Of a stretch of DNA of 64,000 nt, positions 40,264-50,078 are shown one piece after another. The DNA lies in contig CAZPHN010000001.1 in NCBI GenBank assembly GCA_964586765.1, positions 1 to 64,000 on the forward strand, in the 5' to 3' direction. This DNA is from UBA3263 sp964586765 (GTDB lineage Bacteria; Bacteroidota; Bacteroidia; Bacteroidales; Muribaculaceae). Position 1 is the first letter of the stretch, and every line of letters starts with the position of its first letter. Under the pieces are notes generated by a model. That model saw nothing but the letters and a program-made list of their open reading frames with translations. It made no database searches and was not told the origin of the DNA. Made by a program: the position numbers and the translations under genes.

Positions 40264-40615
40264 ATATGCCGTGGTGCGATATGTGCCTCGGGTTGAGCGC
40301 GAGGAGTTTGTCAACATCGGACTGCTGATGATGTGTAAGCGCAGACGCTGGTTCCGTTCGGCGTTCGAGCTTGCAACTGACCGTCTGCGGGCGTTTGACC
40401 CGGAGGTCAATATAGATGTGCTTCGGTGTCAACTCCGGATGTTCGACTGCAATTCAACGGCTCTTGCCGACCTTCCGGTCGAGGAGCGTTTCCGTTGGTT
40501 CTCGGCAGTGAAAAGTGCTGTCATTCAGACCTCACGCCCCCATCCGGGACTCATCTCACCGGAATCCTCTCTTGAAGAAACCTTTGACCGTCTTTTCCGC
40601 GACTTAGTTTTGTAG
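40238..40615 (+). CDS. DUF3037 protein
   Basis: A 125-residue soluble protein: FEYAVVRYVPRVEREEFVNIGLLMMCKRRRWF, then LRAFDPEVNIDVLRCQLRMFDC, and HPGLISPESSLEETFDRLFRDLVL. This is the DUF3037 signature. It is basic and aromatic-rich, with no HTH or membrane segment. It overlaps the HipA-like gene by 26 nt, an arrangement I recognise as a recurring pair, which suggests a toxin-antitoxin or substrate relation. Function unknown. Confidence 0.82.
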   Translation: MNADALLFEYAVVRYVPRVEREEFVNIGLLMMCKRRRWFRSAFELATDRLRAFDPEVNIDVLRCQLRMFDCNSTALADLPVEERFRWFSAVKSAVIQTSRPHPGLISPESSLEETFDRLFRDLVL

Positions 40616-40659
40616 ATAAGTTTTTTGAGGGGTATTGCGGGATTTTCGCGGATTATGCT

Positions 40660-40667
40660 TAACTTTG
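40660..40667 (+). promoter_or_regulatory. -7 box for the DUF1846 gene
   Basis: TAACTTTG, 9 nt before the ATG at 40677. Confidence 0.5.
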
Positions 40668-40676
40668 CATCCCGTT

Positions 40677-42140
40677 ATGAAGAACGGATTTAACAACGAA
40701 AAGTATCTGCGGATTCAGTCTGAGCATATCCGCGAGCGCATTGCGCAATTCGGTAATAAACTCTATCTTGAACTGGGCGGAAAGCTCTTTGACGATTATC
40801 ACGCCAGCCGAGTTCTTCCCGGTTTCCAACCTGACAGTAAGCTGAGAATGTTTTCTCAGTTGCGAGACCAAGCGGAGATTGTCATAGTAATCAGCGCGCA
40901 GGATATTGAGAAAAACAAGGTGCGCGGAGACCTCGGAATCACATATGATGAAGACGTGTTGCGTCTGCGCTGTGAGTTTATCAACCGCGGATTTATGGTA
41001 GGTTCGGTTGTGGTTACCCACTATAACGGACAGCAGAGTGCCGACGCTTTCCGTCAACGCCTGAAACGTCAGGGAATCACTACTTATGTCCATTATCTTA
41101 TTGACGGTTATCCGACAAACGTTGACCTGATTGCCTCAGATGAGGGTTTCGGCAAGAATGACTACGTTGTTACTTCGCGTCCGCTTGTAATCGTGACTGC
41201 TCCCGGTCCGGGCAGCGGCAAGATGGCAGTATGTCTCAGTCAGCTTTATAATGAGAACAAGCGCGGAATTGAGGCGGGATATGCCAAGTTCGAGACATTC
41301 CCCGTGTGGTCCCTGCCGCTGAAACACCCCGTAAATATCGCCTATGAAGCTGCCACGGCTGACCTTAACGATGTCAACATGATTGACCCGTTCCATCTTG
41401 AAGCATATGGCAAGACCGCAATCAACTATAATCGCGATATAGAGATTTTCCCGGTGCTGAACGCTCTGTTTGAGGGCATTTATGGAGAAAATCCTTACAA
41501 ATCGCCTACGGATATGGGTGTGAATATGGTTGGTTTCTGTATTGATGATGACCAAGTATGTTCCGATGCCTCGAAAATGGAGATTATCCGCCGTTATTAT
41601 GATGCACTTAACCGTCTGGCAATGGGCGATGCGGTGGATGCCGAGGTCAACAAGATAGCTCTTCTTTTCAAGCAGGCTAAGATTGACACCTCATATCGTA
41701 GACCCGTTGCCGCCGCGAAGGAACGTGCTGAAAAGTGCGGAAAACCATCGTCGGCAATCGAGCTTGCCGACGGTACAATCATTACCGCAGAATCAGGTGA
41801 GCTTATGGGACCGAGCGCAGCACTTATTCTTAACGCCATAAAGTACCTTGGAGGGATTGACCATAGCGTCAAGTTGATTCCTCAGGAGATGATTGAGCCT
41901 ATTCAGGACATGAAAATCAACTGCCTGCGCAGCCATAATCCCCGGTTGCATACGGATGAGGTTCTTGTTGCGTTAGCTGTTCTTTCGCCTACTGATGAAA
42001 ACTGCCGTCGCGCGCTTGCGCAGCTCCCAGAGCTGCAGGGTTGTCAGGTTCATTCAACCGTCATGCTTGGCGAGGTTGACCGTAAGATTTTCAAGAAACT
42101 TGGCGTTGGTCTGACCTGCGACCCTATTCGAAAAAACTAA
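40677..42140 (+). CDS. DUF1846-family protein
   Basis: The product has 487 residues from the ATG at 40677, which follows a -7 box; the longer open frame reads through the promoter. The sequence is a cytoplasmic alpha/beta protein with VVTAPGPGSGKMAVCLSQLYNENKRGIEAGYAKFETFPVWSLPLKHPVNIAYEAATADL near the middle, the family's best-conserved block. It has a P-loop-like GPGSGK. The C-terminus contains PSSAIELADGTIITAESGELMGPSAALILNAIKYL. Structures of the family exist but no activity is established. It overlaps the convergent GNAT gene by 4 nt. Confidence 0.9.
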   Translation: MKNGFNNEKYLRIQSEHIRERIAQFGNKLYLELGGKLFDDYHASRVLPGFQPDSKLRMFSQLRDQAEIVIVISAQDIEKNKVRGDLGITYDEDVLRLRCEFINRGFMVGSVVVTHYNGQQSADAFRQRLKRQGITTYVHYLIDGYPTNVDLIASDEGFGKNDYVVTSRPLVIVTAPGPGSGKMAVCLSQLYNENKRGIEAGYAKFETFPVWSLPLKHPVNIAYEAATADLNDVNMIDPFHLEAYGKTAINYNRDIEIFPVLNALFEGIYGENPYKSPTDMGVNMVGFCIDDDQVCSDASKMEIIRRYYDALNRLAMGDAVDAEVNKIALLFKQAKIDTSYRRPVAAAKERAEKCGKPSSAIELADGTIITAESGELMGPSAALILNAIKYLGGIDHSVKLIPQEMIEPIQDMKINCLRSHNPRLHTDEVLVALAVLSPTDENCRRALAQLPELQGCQVHSTVMLGEVDRKIFKKLGVGLTCDPIRKN

Positions 42141-42727
42141 TCCAATTTAAGGCGAAGATTTGACATTTCTTCGCCGGCAAAGGGTCTGCGACCTACGAAC
42201 TTGAAGCCCAGTGATTCATATAAGTCACGGGCTTTATCATTATGGTCAGCCACGAGCAGCCCGAGCGGTAATCCCGCTTTGGCTGCTTTTTTCGCCGCAT
42301 CGGCAATCAGAGCCTTTCCAATGCCTATGCCGCGATATTGGGGGAGAGTGGCAAGGGAGTCAAGATAAAATTCTTCGCCATTGGTCTCGCCCGGCAGACC
42401 GTCAACTTCATCAGCCGAAATTTCCCATCCGAACACTCTTTTGGCTTCTTCAAAAAAACTTCTGCGCAGTTCAATTAGTCGGTTGCCGTCGTAGCTGATG
42501 CAGACGCCAGCTTTCGCTCCGTCGGGCATCAGTGCAATTCTGGTGTTAAGGTATGAGTACTGCGAATCTTCTCTGCGAGCCAATCTTTCAAAGACGCTGT
42601 GGACGTCCGCGCGCGTTTTGTCTCCCGCTAACGAATCGACAATTTCAGAGCCGACAGCTTCCATTATTGCATCTGCAATCATGGAAGCATCAGCGGGAGT
42701 AGCGTCAATGATTTTGATTTTGTCCAT
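42137..42727 (-). CDS. GNAT-family N-acetyltransferase
   Basis: A 196-residue protein. The acetyl-CoA loop is YLDSLATLPQYRGIGIGKALIADAAKKA, the usual Q/RxxGxG/A pattern, followed by GLLVADHNDKARDLYESLGFKFVGRRPF. The N-terminal ~80 residues show the loose beta-alpha start of the fold. It lies 8 nt after parC and is the last gene of the long minus-strand run. The substrate is unknown. Confidence 0.88.
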   Translation of the reverse strand: MDKIKIIDATPADASMIADAIMEAVGSEIVDSLAGDKTRADVHSVFERLARREDSQYSYLNTRIALMPDGAKAGVCISYDGNRLIELRRSFFEEAKRVFGWEISADEVDGLPGETNGEEFYLDSLATLPQYRGIGIGKALIADAAKKAAKAGLPLGLLVADHNDKARDLYESLGFKFVGRRPFAGEEMSNLRLKLD

Positions 42728-42735
42728 AGGGTGTT

Positions 42736-45363
42736 TTAGAACAACCGCTCTTGACCGAGGAGTGAATCGCGGACTTCATCATCGCTGAGGTCGGGTTCAG
42801 GAACGGTAGAATCATCGTCTGTCTCGTCTGAGACGGGCTGTTCCTGAGGTAGTTCGACTTGGGCAGGTTCGAGTTCGGTGATGGAGGCGACGCTGAAGGT
42901 GGTAAGGCGTTTGCCCTTTGCCTTGAATGACTTGACAGCGATAAACTCAGGCGATAGTATTTCAAGCGGCTCACGAATCATATCGATGCCTTCAACCGGT
43001 TGAAATTCGACGCGGAAACGTGCGCCCGGGGCATCGCTTAGCGCAATTAGCTCGGACTGAGCGTTTTCGCCGAGGAAACGCTGACGTTTTGCCGATGGCT
43101 CGAATGTAAAGCGTTTGAGGTAAGGATAACCCTGATCGGCATCATTGAGAATAGCGGTCCACACTTTTCCGGGTTCAAATAGCTCAATGCGGAGAATGTT
43201 GTCCTCATAATGGTTCGTAGAGTCGAAATTAGAGGTATAATACTCGCCGTTTTTGAGAATTACAAGCACAAGGTCAGAGCCATGGAACTCACCGAGGTAT
43301 TCGCCGCGTCCGTCGTAGTTAAGGCGGAGCACGTCGCGGTCAAACCAAACCTGACGGCCGCCAAGGGTCGAGACACCGCGCTCGCGCAAGGAGAACCGGT
43401 GAACCTCATTCTTGGTTACGATATTGCCGCGGCTCTGCTTGCCTTTGACAGCCATTTCGGCAAAGTCAACGTCAAACTGGAGCTTGTTGAGGCGCGCTTT
43501 GGGTTTGAGGGTAACGCGCACAACCTCCGCCTCGCCGTTGGAGTTTGCGGTAAAGTAGCAGATTTTGCTTCCGGGAGTACCTTGGGTGAGGTCATATTCC
43601 TTGTCGCGCGTAACGCCAGTGACTGGGAAGCGTTTCATGAAGTAGGTGCCGTCCTTACCGTCGCGATAAATCACATTGTAGATGGTTCGCTCATCTTTCG
43701 GTTTATAAATGGCGATATGTTCGATATTTTTGCCGACAAATAGCTTTTCCTGTACTTTTGTGACCTTATATTTGCCATCTTTGTAAAAAATTATGACATC
43801 ATCAATGTCGGAGCAGGGACAGATGAACTCATCCTTGGTAAGGGAGGTGCCGATAAAACCTTCCGCACGATTGATATAGAGTTTCTTGTTTGCCTCAGCA
43901 ACAGATACAGCCTTGATTGTGTCGAAGCCACGCACGACGGTCTTGCGTTCATAAGGCGCACCGTATTTCTCTTTCAGTTCCTCATACCAACGGATTGTAT
44001 ATCCTGTCATGTCCGATAGGTCGCGGTCAATCTCGGCAATCTTATCGTTATACTGAGCAATCAGTTCGTCCGCCTTGTGTGAATTAAAGCGGAGAATACG
44101 TCCCATCTTAATCTCATAGAGCCGCTGGATATCCTCATCGGTAATCTCGCGGATAAGTTTGGGCTGCCACGGAAGGAGGCGGTGATGGATATGGGCGGTT
44201 GCCTCCTCAAATGACTTACTTTGTTCGTATTCCTTATCTTTATATATGCGTTCTTCGATGAAAATACGCTCCAATGACGCAAAATGGAGCAATTCGTTGA
44301 TTTCTCCGCGGCGTATTTCGAGTTCGCGGCGAAGCATTTCGCGTGTCGCGTTAACGCTATGGCGGAGTACATCGCTCACACCGATAAACTGCGGCTTTCG
44401 GTCTTCAATTACGCAGCAGTTGGGATATATGGATATTTCGCAGTCGGTAAACGCATAAAGGGCGTCAATAGCCTTGTCAGATGATGTTCCGGGATGAAGA
44501 TAAACGGTAATGCGGGCTGTTCCGGAGGTATGGTCGTCAACTTTACGCACCTTGATTTTACCTTTCTCCATAGCCTTGAGTATAGAGTCGGTAATGGTAC
44601 GTGTGGTGGTTCCATAAGGAATTTCGGTGATGGCAAGGGTTTTATTGTCGACTTTTTCGATTTTTGCACGAACCTTTACGGCACCGCCACGCGCGCCGTC
44701 GTTATAGCGTGTGACGTCGATAAATCCACCAGTGGGGAAGTCGGGGTAGAGCGTGAATTCCTCGCCGCGCAGATAAGCTACGCAGGCATCAAGCAGTTCG
44801 TTGAAGTTATGAGGCAGAATTTTTGAGGAAAGACCTACGGCAATGCCTTCGACACCTTGGGAGAGTAGCAGGGGGAACTTGACCGGGAGGGTTACGGGTT
44901 CCTGTTTACGACCGTCATAGCTGGGGGTCCACTCGGTAATCTTGGGGCTGTATAGCACATGGAGAGCGAAGGGACTCAGGCGCGCTTCGATATAACGGGC
45001 GGCAGCAGCAGAGTCACCGGTAAGAATGTTTCCCCAGTTTCCCTGAGTTTCAATCAGCAGTTCTTTCTGTCCGAGCTGAACCAGCGCATCCTTAATTGAC
45101 GCATCGCCGTGGGGGTGATACTGCATCGTGTTTCCGACAATGTTCGCCACCTTATTGAAACGCCCGTCGTCAAGCGTCTTCATAGAGTGGAGAATACGTC
45201 GCTGAACCGGCTTGAGTCCGTCTTCAATCGAGGGAACGGCGCGCTCCAGAATAACGTAGCTCGCATAGTCGAGATACCAGCTCCGATACATGGAACGGAG
45301 TTGATAACGCACGGTGTCGTCTGTAAATTGCTGAGATTGCTGCTGATTGGTCTCTTCGTTCAT
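42736..45363 (-). CDS. parC: DNA topoisomerase IV subunit A
   Basis: The subunit has 875 residues. RSWYLDYASYVILERAVPSIEDGLKPVQRRIL opens the winged-helix domain; HPHGDASIKDAL is the quinolone-resistance region, and the catalytic tyrosine is Tyr124 in AARYIEARLS. The C-terminal ~400 residues form a degenerate beta-pinwheel without the GyrA box, supporting ParC rather than GyrA. It decatenates daughter chromosomes with ParE, which is not in the window. It may be co-transcribed with the alkaline phosphatase gene 28 nt upstream. Confidence 0.93.
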   Translation of the reverse strand: MNEETNQQQSQQFTDDTVRYQLRSMYRSWYLDYASYVILERAVPSIEDGLKPVQRRILHSMKTLDDGRFNKVANIVGNTMQYHPHGDASIKDALVQLGQKELLIETQGNWGNILTGDSAAAARYIEARLSPFALHVLYSPKITEWTPSYDGRKQEPVTLPVKFPLLLSQGVEGIAVGLSSKILPHNFNELLDACVAYLRGEEFTLYPDFPTGGFIDVTRYNDGARGGAVKVRAKIEKVDNKTLAITEIPYGTTTRTITDSILKAMEKGKIKVRKVDDHTSGTARITVYLHPGTSSDKAIDALYAFTDCEISIYPNCCVIEDRKPQFIGVSDVLRHSVNATREMLRRELEIRRGEINELLHFASLERIFIEERIYKDKEYEQSKSFEEATAHIHHRLLPWQPKLIREITDEDIQRLYEIKMGRILRFNSHKADELIAQYNDKIAEIDRDLSDMTGYTIRWYEELKEKYGAPYERKTVVRGFDTIKAVSVAEANKKLYINRAEGFIGTSLTKDEFICPCSDIDDVIIFYKDGKYKVTKVQEKLFVGKNIEHIAIYKPKDERTIYNVIYRDGKDGTYFMKRFPVTGVTRDKEYDLTQGTPGSKICYFTANSNGEAEVVRVTLKPKARLNKLQFDVDFAEMAVKGKQSRGNIVTKNEVHRFSLRERGVSTLGGRQVWFDRDVLRLNYDGRGEYLGEFHGSDLVLVILKNGEYYTSNFDSTNHYEDNILRIELFEPGKVWTAILNDADQGYPYLKRFTFEPSAKRQRFLGENAQSELIALSDAPGARFRVEFQPVEGIDMIREPLEILSPEFIAVKSFKAKGKRLTTFSVASITELEPAQVELPQEQPVSDETDDDSTVPEPDLSDDEVRDSLLGQERLF

Positions 45364-45391
45364 AACTTATTGAGGGGAAATAGGGGCGGAA

Positions 45392-46780
45392 TTAACGCTT
45401 TGCCGCGCTGAGTATGAGTTGGGGAATGCGGGTGTTGTCAAGCGAGAAACCGAAGAGTTCGCTGCCTTTGCCTATGGCGTAGACGCCTACGGGGTTACCG
45501 GAATGGTTAGGAGTAGTGAAACCGAATCCTGCCACTTCGTTTATAATAGTGAATGCTTCTTCGACGAACTCGGGGAATTTGTGGTAGAGGGCATCGCTGA
45601 AATAGTCATTGCGGGTAACAAAGGTACGCTCAAAAGTCTCGTCAAGGCGTTTCTGGCGTGCTTCATTAATAGGAATGAGGGTATAGAAACCGAGTTTGTC
45701 GGTCAAAATCTGTTTCATTTCCTCGGGGGTAACCGGCTCCTGACGTTTGAGCAGTGTGCTTACGTAATCGTTAAAGGCAGCTTTTGACATGGTCTGACCT
45801 TCAATTCGCTTTGGATAGCAATTGTAGCCAACGGACTTCTGACCGACGGTCATGCCACCGGTTTCATGGTCGGCGGTAAGCACGATAAGGGTTTCATCGG
45901 GATGCGCGCAATAGAAATCGTAGGCGAGCTGCAGAGTCTCCTCAAAGTCAAGAATTTCGCGGATGACGGTAGCGGCGTCATCATCGTGGGCAGCCCAGTC
46001 GATATTTCCGCCTTCAACCATCATGAAGAACCGCTCTGGGGTGTGAGTGGTCAGATGGCTTATTGCTGCAGCAGTATAGTCGCGCAGAAGGTTAGCTTCT
46101 GCAGGCTTGTCGATTGCATAACCTGAATTATTGTTCAATGTGTCAACATCGTTGATGAGAAGTACACGTTTTGCGTCGGAAACATTGAAATTCTGCGCGC
46201 CACGAACCACATTCCATCCGTTTTCGGCAAATTTTTCATAAATTCCGGAATATTTTCCGTCACGTTTGATACCGCGGATACGCGAGCCTGCGAGAAAGTC
46301 AACTTTCGACTCGGCAGCCTGAGTATCAATATCGTAAGCCATGTCGCGCGAAGGCACATGAGCGTAAAAGGCACCGGGCGTGGCGTCATCGGCAGCTACG
46401 TTGGTAACCAGCCCTATTCCGTAGCCCATTTCCTTGAGTTCCTCTGCAATATTGCGTACGGCAACGGAGTCAGGGTTCATGCCGAGCATATTGTTACGAG
46501 TTTTATGACCTGTTGCGAGGGCGGTTCCGGCAGCCGCGGAATCGGTTACGGGTGAGTTATGGGAATAGGTCGTTGCCAGAGAGCCCTTTGGGAATGTTTC
46601 CCAAAGGAGCGGAGTAGGGCGACCGGCAGCAAGTCTGAGATAGGTGTCGGCAGCCATAACGGAGCCGGTTCCCATACCGTCACCAATAAAATAGAAAATA
46701 TATTTAGGAGCTTCATCGGTAGCAAACAGTGCGGGTGTTGAAACTATAAATAATGATGCTATAATTGATTTAAGGTCCAT
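45392..46780 (-). CDS. phoA: alkaline phosphatase, PhoA family
   Basis: A 462-residue secreted enzyme with a signal peptide (MDLKSIIASLFIVSTPALFA). YFIGDGMG supplies the metal-binding Asp, VTDSAAAGTALATG the catalytic serine, and ADHETGGM another metal site. The fold's ...WAAHDDDA... region is present. It hydrolyses phosphomonoesters in the periplasm. No Pho box was identified. Neighbours are a thioredoxin-fold lipoprotein upstream and parC downstream. Confidence 0.93.
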   Translation of the reverse strand: MDLKSIIASLFIVSTPALFATDEAPKYIFYFIGDGMGTGSVMAADTYLRLAAGRPTPLLWETFPKGSLATTYSHNSPVTDSAAAGTALATGHKTRNNMLGMNPDSVAVRNIAEELKEMGYGIGLVTNVAADDATPGAFYAHVPSRDMAYDIDTQAAESKVDFLAGSRIRGIKRDGKYSGIYEKFAENGWNVVRGAQNFNVSDAKRVLLINDVDTLNNNSGYAIDKPAEANLLRDYTAAAISHLTTHTPERFFMMVEGGNIDWAAHDDDAATVIREILDFEETLQLAYDFYCAHPDETLIVLTADHETGGMTVGQKSVGYNCYPKRIEGQTMSKAAFNDYVSTLLKRQEPVTPEEMKQILTDKLGFYTLIPINEARQKRLDETFERTFVTRNDYFSDALYHKFPEFVEEAFTIINEVAGFGFTTPNHSGNPVGVYAIGKGSELFGFSLDNTRIPQLILSAAKR

Positions 46781-46792
46781 GGAGGCTGATGG

Positions 46793-47806
46793 TTAGATGT
46801 ATTTCTTGATGCTTTCCTTTAAGTCATTGGGGTTGTTGACGCGTTCAACTATTTCTCCATTTTTTATTATAAAGAAACAAGGCAGGGAGTTGATTGCGTA
46901 TTGTGAAAGATGGGTCTGCGATGCGCTTTCACTCTGGAATACATTGACCCAAGGAAGCTCCTTTGATGCGTTTGCCCACTGGTGTTGGTTCTCGCCAAAT
47001 CCAACCTCATATATACCTATCTGAGGATATGATGTATAGATTTCTCCAATAATCATGTTGAGTGCGGGCGTATATTCGTTTGCGAAATCAACAAAGGAGA
47101 GAATGGTTACCGGATGGGTGTCAACGACCGATGAGAGCGTAGTCTGTTCCCCTTTACGGTTCATGAGTTCAATATCGAAGTAACCGAGCTCGGGAGCTTC
47201 GATTATGATTGATTCGCCGCTTACGGTAGGCTTGCTTTGCTGTTTGAGCTGACTGAGCAAGACGGCGGTACGCGGGTCAGCGGGACGGGTAGTGGAATAG
47301 GCGTTTGCCACGGCGCGCAGCAGGCGGCGATTCTGTCCACGCAGGCGCAGATTGGCGTAATAGGCAGCCGTAGATGCGAAATCATCCTGCAGGGCAATGA
47401 GAAGGCGGCGTTGCGTCGTGCTGTCGGCGGGAGCGTCAAGAATTGCGTTGACTTTGGTAAAGAGGTCAGCCTCATGTGAGCCGGCAATCACGTAGTTACC
47501 CTCGGGTGTGATTGAAAGTTCGATAGTTTCCGTGGAATCGGCAGGAATATAGACGTATTTGCCGTCGATATTCAGTCGGTAAATCTCTGAGTTAGCGGGT
47601 TCGCGGAAAAGTGTGAACTGTTTTTTCTTCTCGATATTGGCGATGGTGTCAGCCGTATACCAACCTCCGGAAATAGAGGGCATTTCAAGCGTAACGGTAT
47701 TGACTCCGTCAGGGAGTTCGCCATTAAGAGTCCATCCCTCCTGCTTGCCGGAGCAAGCAGAGAGGATAAGAAGCGTTAGGGGTATTAAAAGTGATTTTTT
47801 CATCAT
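46793..47806 (-). CDS. thioredoxin-fold lipoprotein without CxxC
   Basis: The protein has 337 residues with a lipobox (LILSAC, Cys18). An N-terminal DUF4369-like beta domain (GWTLNGELPDGVNTVTLEMPS...) and a helical middle are followed by a thioredoxin-like domain (about 225-337). In that domain PVTILSFVDFANEYTPALNMI replaces the usual FWASWCGPCR, so no redox cysteines are present. The cis-proline stretch SLPCFFIIKNGEIVERV is kept. Family members with CxxC are TlpA/ResA-like thiol oxidoreductases; this one is probably a redox-inactive binding protein. It overlaps ettA by 4 nt. Confidence 0.82.
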   Translation of the reverse strand: MMKKSLLIPLTLLILSACSGKQEGWTLNGELPDGVNTVTLEMPSISGGWYTADTIANIEKKKQFTLFREPANSEIYRLNIDGKYVYIPADSTETIELSITPEGNYVIAGSHEADLFTKVNAILDAPADSTTQRRLLIALQDDFASTAAYYANLRLRGQNRRLLRAVANAYSTTRPADPRTAVLLSQLKQQSKPTVSGESIIIEAPELGYFDIELMNRKGEQTTLSSVVDTHPVTILSFVDFANEYTPALNMIIGEIYTSYPQIGIYEVGFGENQHQWANASKELPWVNVFQSESASQTHLSQYAINSLPCFFIIKNGEIVERVNNPNDLKESIKKYI

Positions 47807-49476
47807 TCCATGAGTTTACGGTAACGACGACGCTGAGGAGCTTTGCCATCTGGGGTATGGGCGCGCTTATACTCTTCATAGTCAGAGTATGAGCCTTCAT
47901 AGTAAACCACGTTGCCTTCCCCTTCAAAAGAGAGGATGTGGGTGCAGATACGGTCGAGGAACCAACGGTCGTGGCTCACGACAACGGCACAGCCGGCAAA
48001 CTGCTCGAGACCTTCCTCGAGCGCGCGCAAGGTGTTGACATCGATATCGTTGGTAGGCTCGTCAAGGAGCAGGACATTGCCTTCCTGTTTGAGAGCCATG
48101 GCAAGGTGGAGGCGGTTACGCTCACCGCCGGAAAGCACTCCGACTTTCTTTTCCTGATCAGCACCGGAGAAGTTGAACTTGCTGAGATAGGCTCGGGCGT
48201 TTACGTCGCGTCCGCCCATACGGAAAGAGTCGACGCCTTGGGAAATAACTTCGTAGACGGTCTTTTCGGGCAGGAGGTCTTTATGGGTCTGGTCTACGTA
48301 AGCAACCTTTACAGTCTCACCTACGTCAAACGAGCCTGCATCGGCATTTTCAAGTCCCATAATCAGCTTGAAAAGGGTTGTTTTGCCGGCACCGTTAGGA
48401 CCGATTACGCCTACAATGCCGTTAGGCGGCAGGGTGAATTCAAGGTTATTAAAGAGTTGCTTCTTACCGAATGTCTTGGCAAGTCCATGAGCCTCTATGA
48501 CCTTGTTGCCCAGACGGGGACCATTGGGGATAAAGATTTCGAGTTTTTCCTCGCGCTCTTTCTGGTCTTCGTTAAGGAGTCGGTCATACGAGTTAAGACG
48601 GGCTTTACCTTTTGCCTGACGCGCTTTGGGGGCCATACGAACCCATTCAAGTTCGCGCTCAAGGGTTTTACGACGCTTGCTTGCCTGCTTTTCCTCCTGA
48701 GCCATTCGTTTGGTTTTCTGCTCAAGCCATGAGGAGTAATTTCCTTTCCAAGGAATACCTTCGCCACGGTCGAGTTCAAGAATCCATCCTGCAACGTGGT
48801 CAAGGAAGTAGCGGTCGTGGGTGATAGCGATTACCGTGCCGGGATATTGCTGAAGGTGCTGTTCGAGCCAGTCGATGCTCTCGGCGTCAAGATGGTTGGT
48901 AGGTTCGTCGAGAAGCAGTACATCGGGTTGCTGAAGCAGGAGGCGGCAGAGAGCCACACGGCGACGTTCACCACCGCTGAGGGTGGTTACGGGTTGGTCA
49001 TCGGGCGGACACTGAAGGGCATCCATGGCGCGCTCCAGTTTTGAGTCGATATTCCATGCGTCGGCAGCGTCAAGCTTGTCCTGAAGCTCTGCCTGACGGG
49101 CAAGGAGTGCATCAAAGTCGGCATCGGGGTCGGCAAAGGCTTCGTTGACCTTGTCGAACTCGGCGAGCATATCCATAATTGGTTGCACTCCTTCACGCAC
49201 TACCTCTATAACAGTCTTTTCTGGGTCAAGATGGGGATCCTGTTCAAGATAACCTACGGAATAACCGGGAGAGAATACTACTTCACCCTGATAGTTCTTG
49301 TCAATTCCGGCAATAATTTTAAGGAGGGATGATTTACCGGAGCCGTTAAGACCGATAATGCCGATTTTGGCACCATAAAAGAAGGAGAGGTATATATTTT
49401 TTAGAACTTGCTTCTGTGGCGGGGAGATTTTAAATACTCCAACCATCGAGAAGATTATTTTTTTATCGTTAGCCAT
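47803..49476 (-). CDS. ettA: ABC-F energy-dependent translational throttle protein
   Basis: The product has 557 residues from the ATG at 49476 (MANDKKIIFSMVGVFK), close to the 555 of E. coli EttA; the longer frame upstream is intergenic. Two ABC domains carry Walker A motifs GLNGSGKSS and GPNGAGKTT and signatures LSGGERRRV and LSGGERNRL. The linker includes ELEWVRMAPKARQAKGKARL. EttA binds the ribosomal E site and gates the first peptide bond in response to ATP/ADP. A repeat of AAATGAAAAAATGA units lies just upstream, between def and ettA. Confidence 0.95.
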   Translation of the reverse strand: MANDKKIIFSMVGVFKISPPQKQVLKNIYLSFFYGAKIGIIGLNGSGKSSLLKIIAGIDKNYQGEVVFSPGYSVGYLEQDPHLDPEKTVIEVVREGVQPIMDMLAEFDKVNEAFADPDADFDALLARQAELQDKLDAADAWNIDSKLERAMDALQCPPDDQPVTTLSGGERRRVALCRLLLQQPDVLLLDEPTNHLDAESIDWLEQHLQQYPGTVIAITHDRYFLDHVAGWILELDRGEGIPWKGNYSSWLEQKTKRMAQEEKQASKRRKTLERELEWVRMAPKARQAKGKARLNSYDRLLNEDQKEREEKLEIFIPNGPRLGNKVIEAHGLAKTFGKKQLFNNLEFTLPPNGIVGVIGPNGAGKTTLFKLIMGLENADAGSFDVGETVKVAYVDQTHKDLLPEKTVYEVISQGVDSFRMGGRDVNARAYLSKFNFSGADQEKKVGVLSGGERNRLHLAMALKQEGNVLLLDEPTNDIDVNTLRALEEGLEQFAGCAVVVSHDRWFLDRICTHILSFEGEGNVVYYEGSYSDYEEYKRAHTPDGKAPQRRRYRKLME

Positions 49477-49514
49477 TGCGAAAATGAAAAAATGATAAAT
49501 GAAAAAATGAAAAA

Positions 49515-50078
49515 TTATTTGCGGCGGGGTGCGGCTTTGGTCTTGTAGTCGCATCGGGTCTTGCCTTCAACTATGTTACGCAGCTTTGAGCGGAGCAGAA
49601 GGCGACGGGTAGGGGAAACATGGTCCATGTAAACCATGCCTTTCAGATGGTCACATTCGTGCTGGACAATCCTTGCCAAGTAGCCGGAGATTTCTTCTTC
49701 GTGGGGATTCATGTCCTCATCTAACCATTTGAGGTTGATATGCTCGACGCGGCTTACGTTTTCGCTAAGTCCGGGAAGCGACAGACACCCTTCGCCTCGC
49801 GTAACTTCCTCGCCGTCAAGAACCGTTACTTCGGGGTTGATCAGCGCAAATTTACGTCCTTTACATTCAGGATATTCATCGCCAAGGACGTCGGCGTCGA
49901 TGACTACAAGCTGTATGCTCTTACCAATCTGAGGTGCGGCAAGTCCGCAACCTTCAGCTGCATACATTGTTTCAAACATATCGTCGACCAGTTTCTTCAA
50001 GTCGGCAAAATCGGCTTCAACCGGCTGAGCCTGTTCGCGGAGCACCGGGTGCCCATAAAGATAAATAGGTAGTTTCAT
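49515..50078 (-). CDS. def: peptide deformylase
   Basis: A 187-residue protein with all three PDF motifs: GCGLAAPQIG, EGCLSLPG (Cys98) and QHECDHL (His140, Glu141, His144). These bind the metal and catalyse removal of the formyl group from new proteins. The C-terminus has a basic tail (CDYKTKAAPRRK). It overlaps ruvX by 4 nt. Confidence 0.97.
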   Translation of the reverse strand: MKLPIYLYGHPVLREQAQPVEADFADLKKLVDDMFETMYAAEGCGLAAPQIGKSIQLVVIDADVLGDEYPECKGRKFALINPEVTVLDGEEVTRGEGCLSLPGLSENVSRVEHINLKWLDEDMNPHEEEISGYLARIVQHECDHLKGMVYMDHVSPTRRLLLRSKLRNIVEGKTRCDYKTKAAPRRK

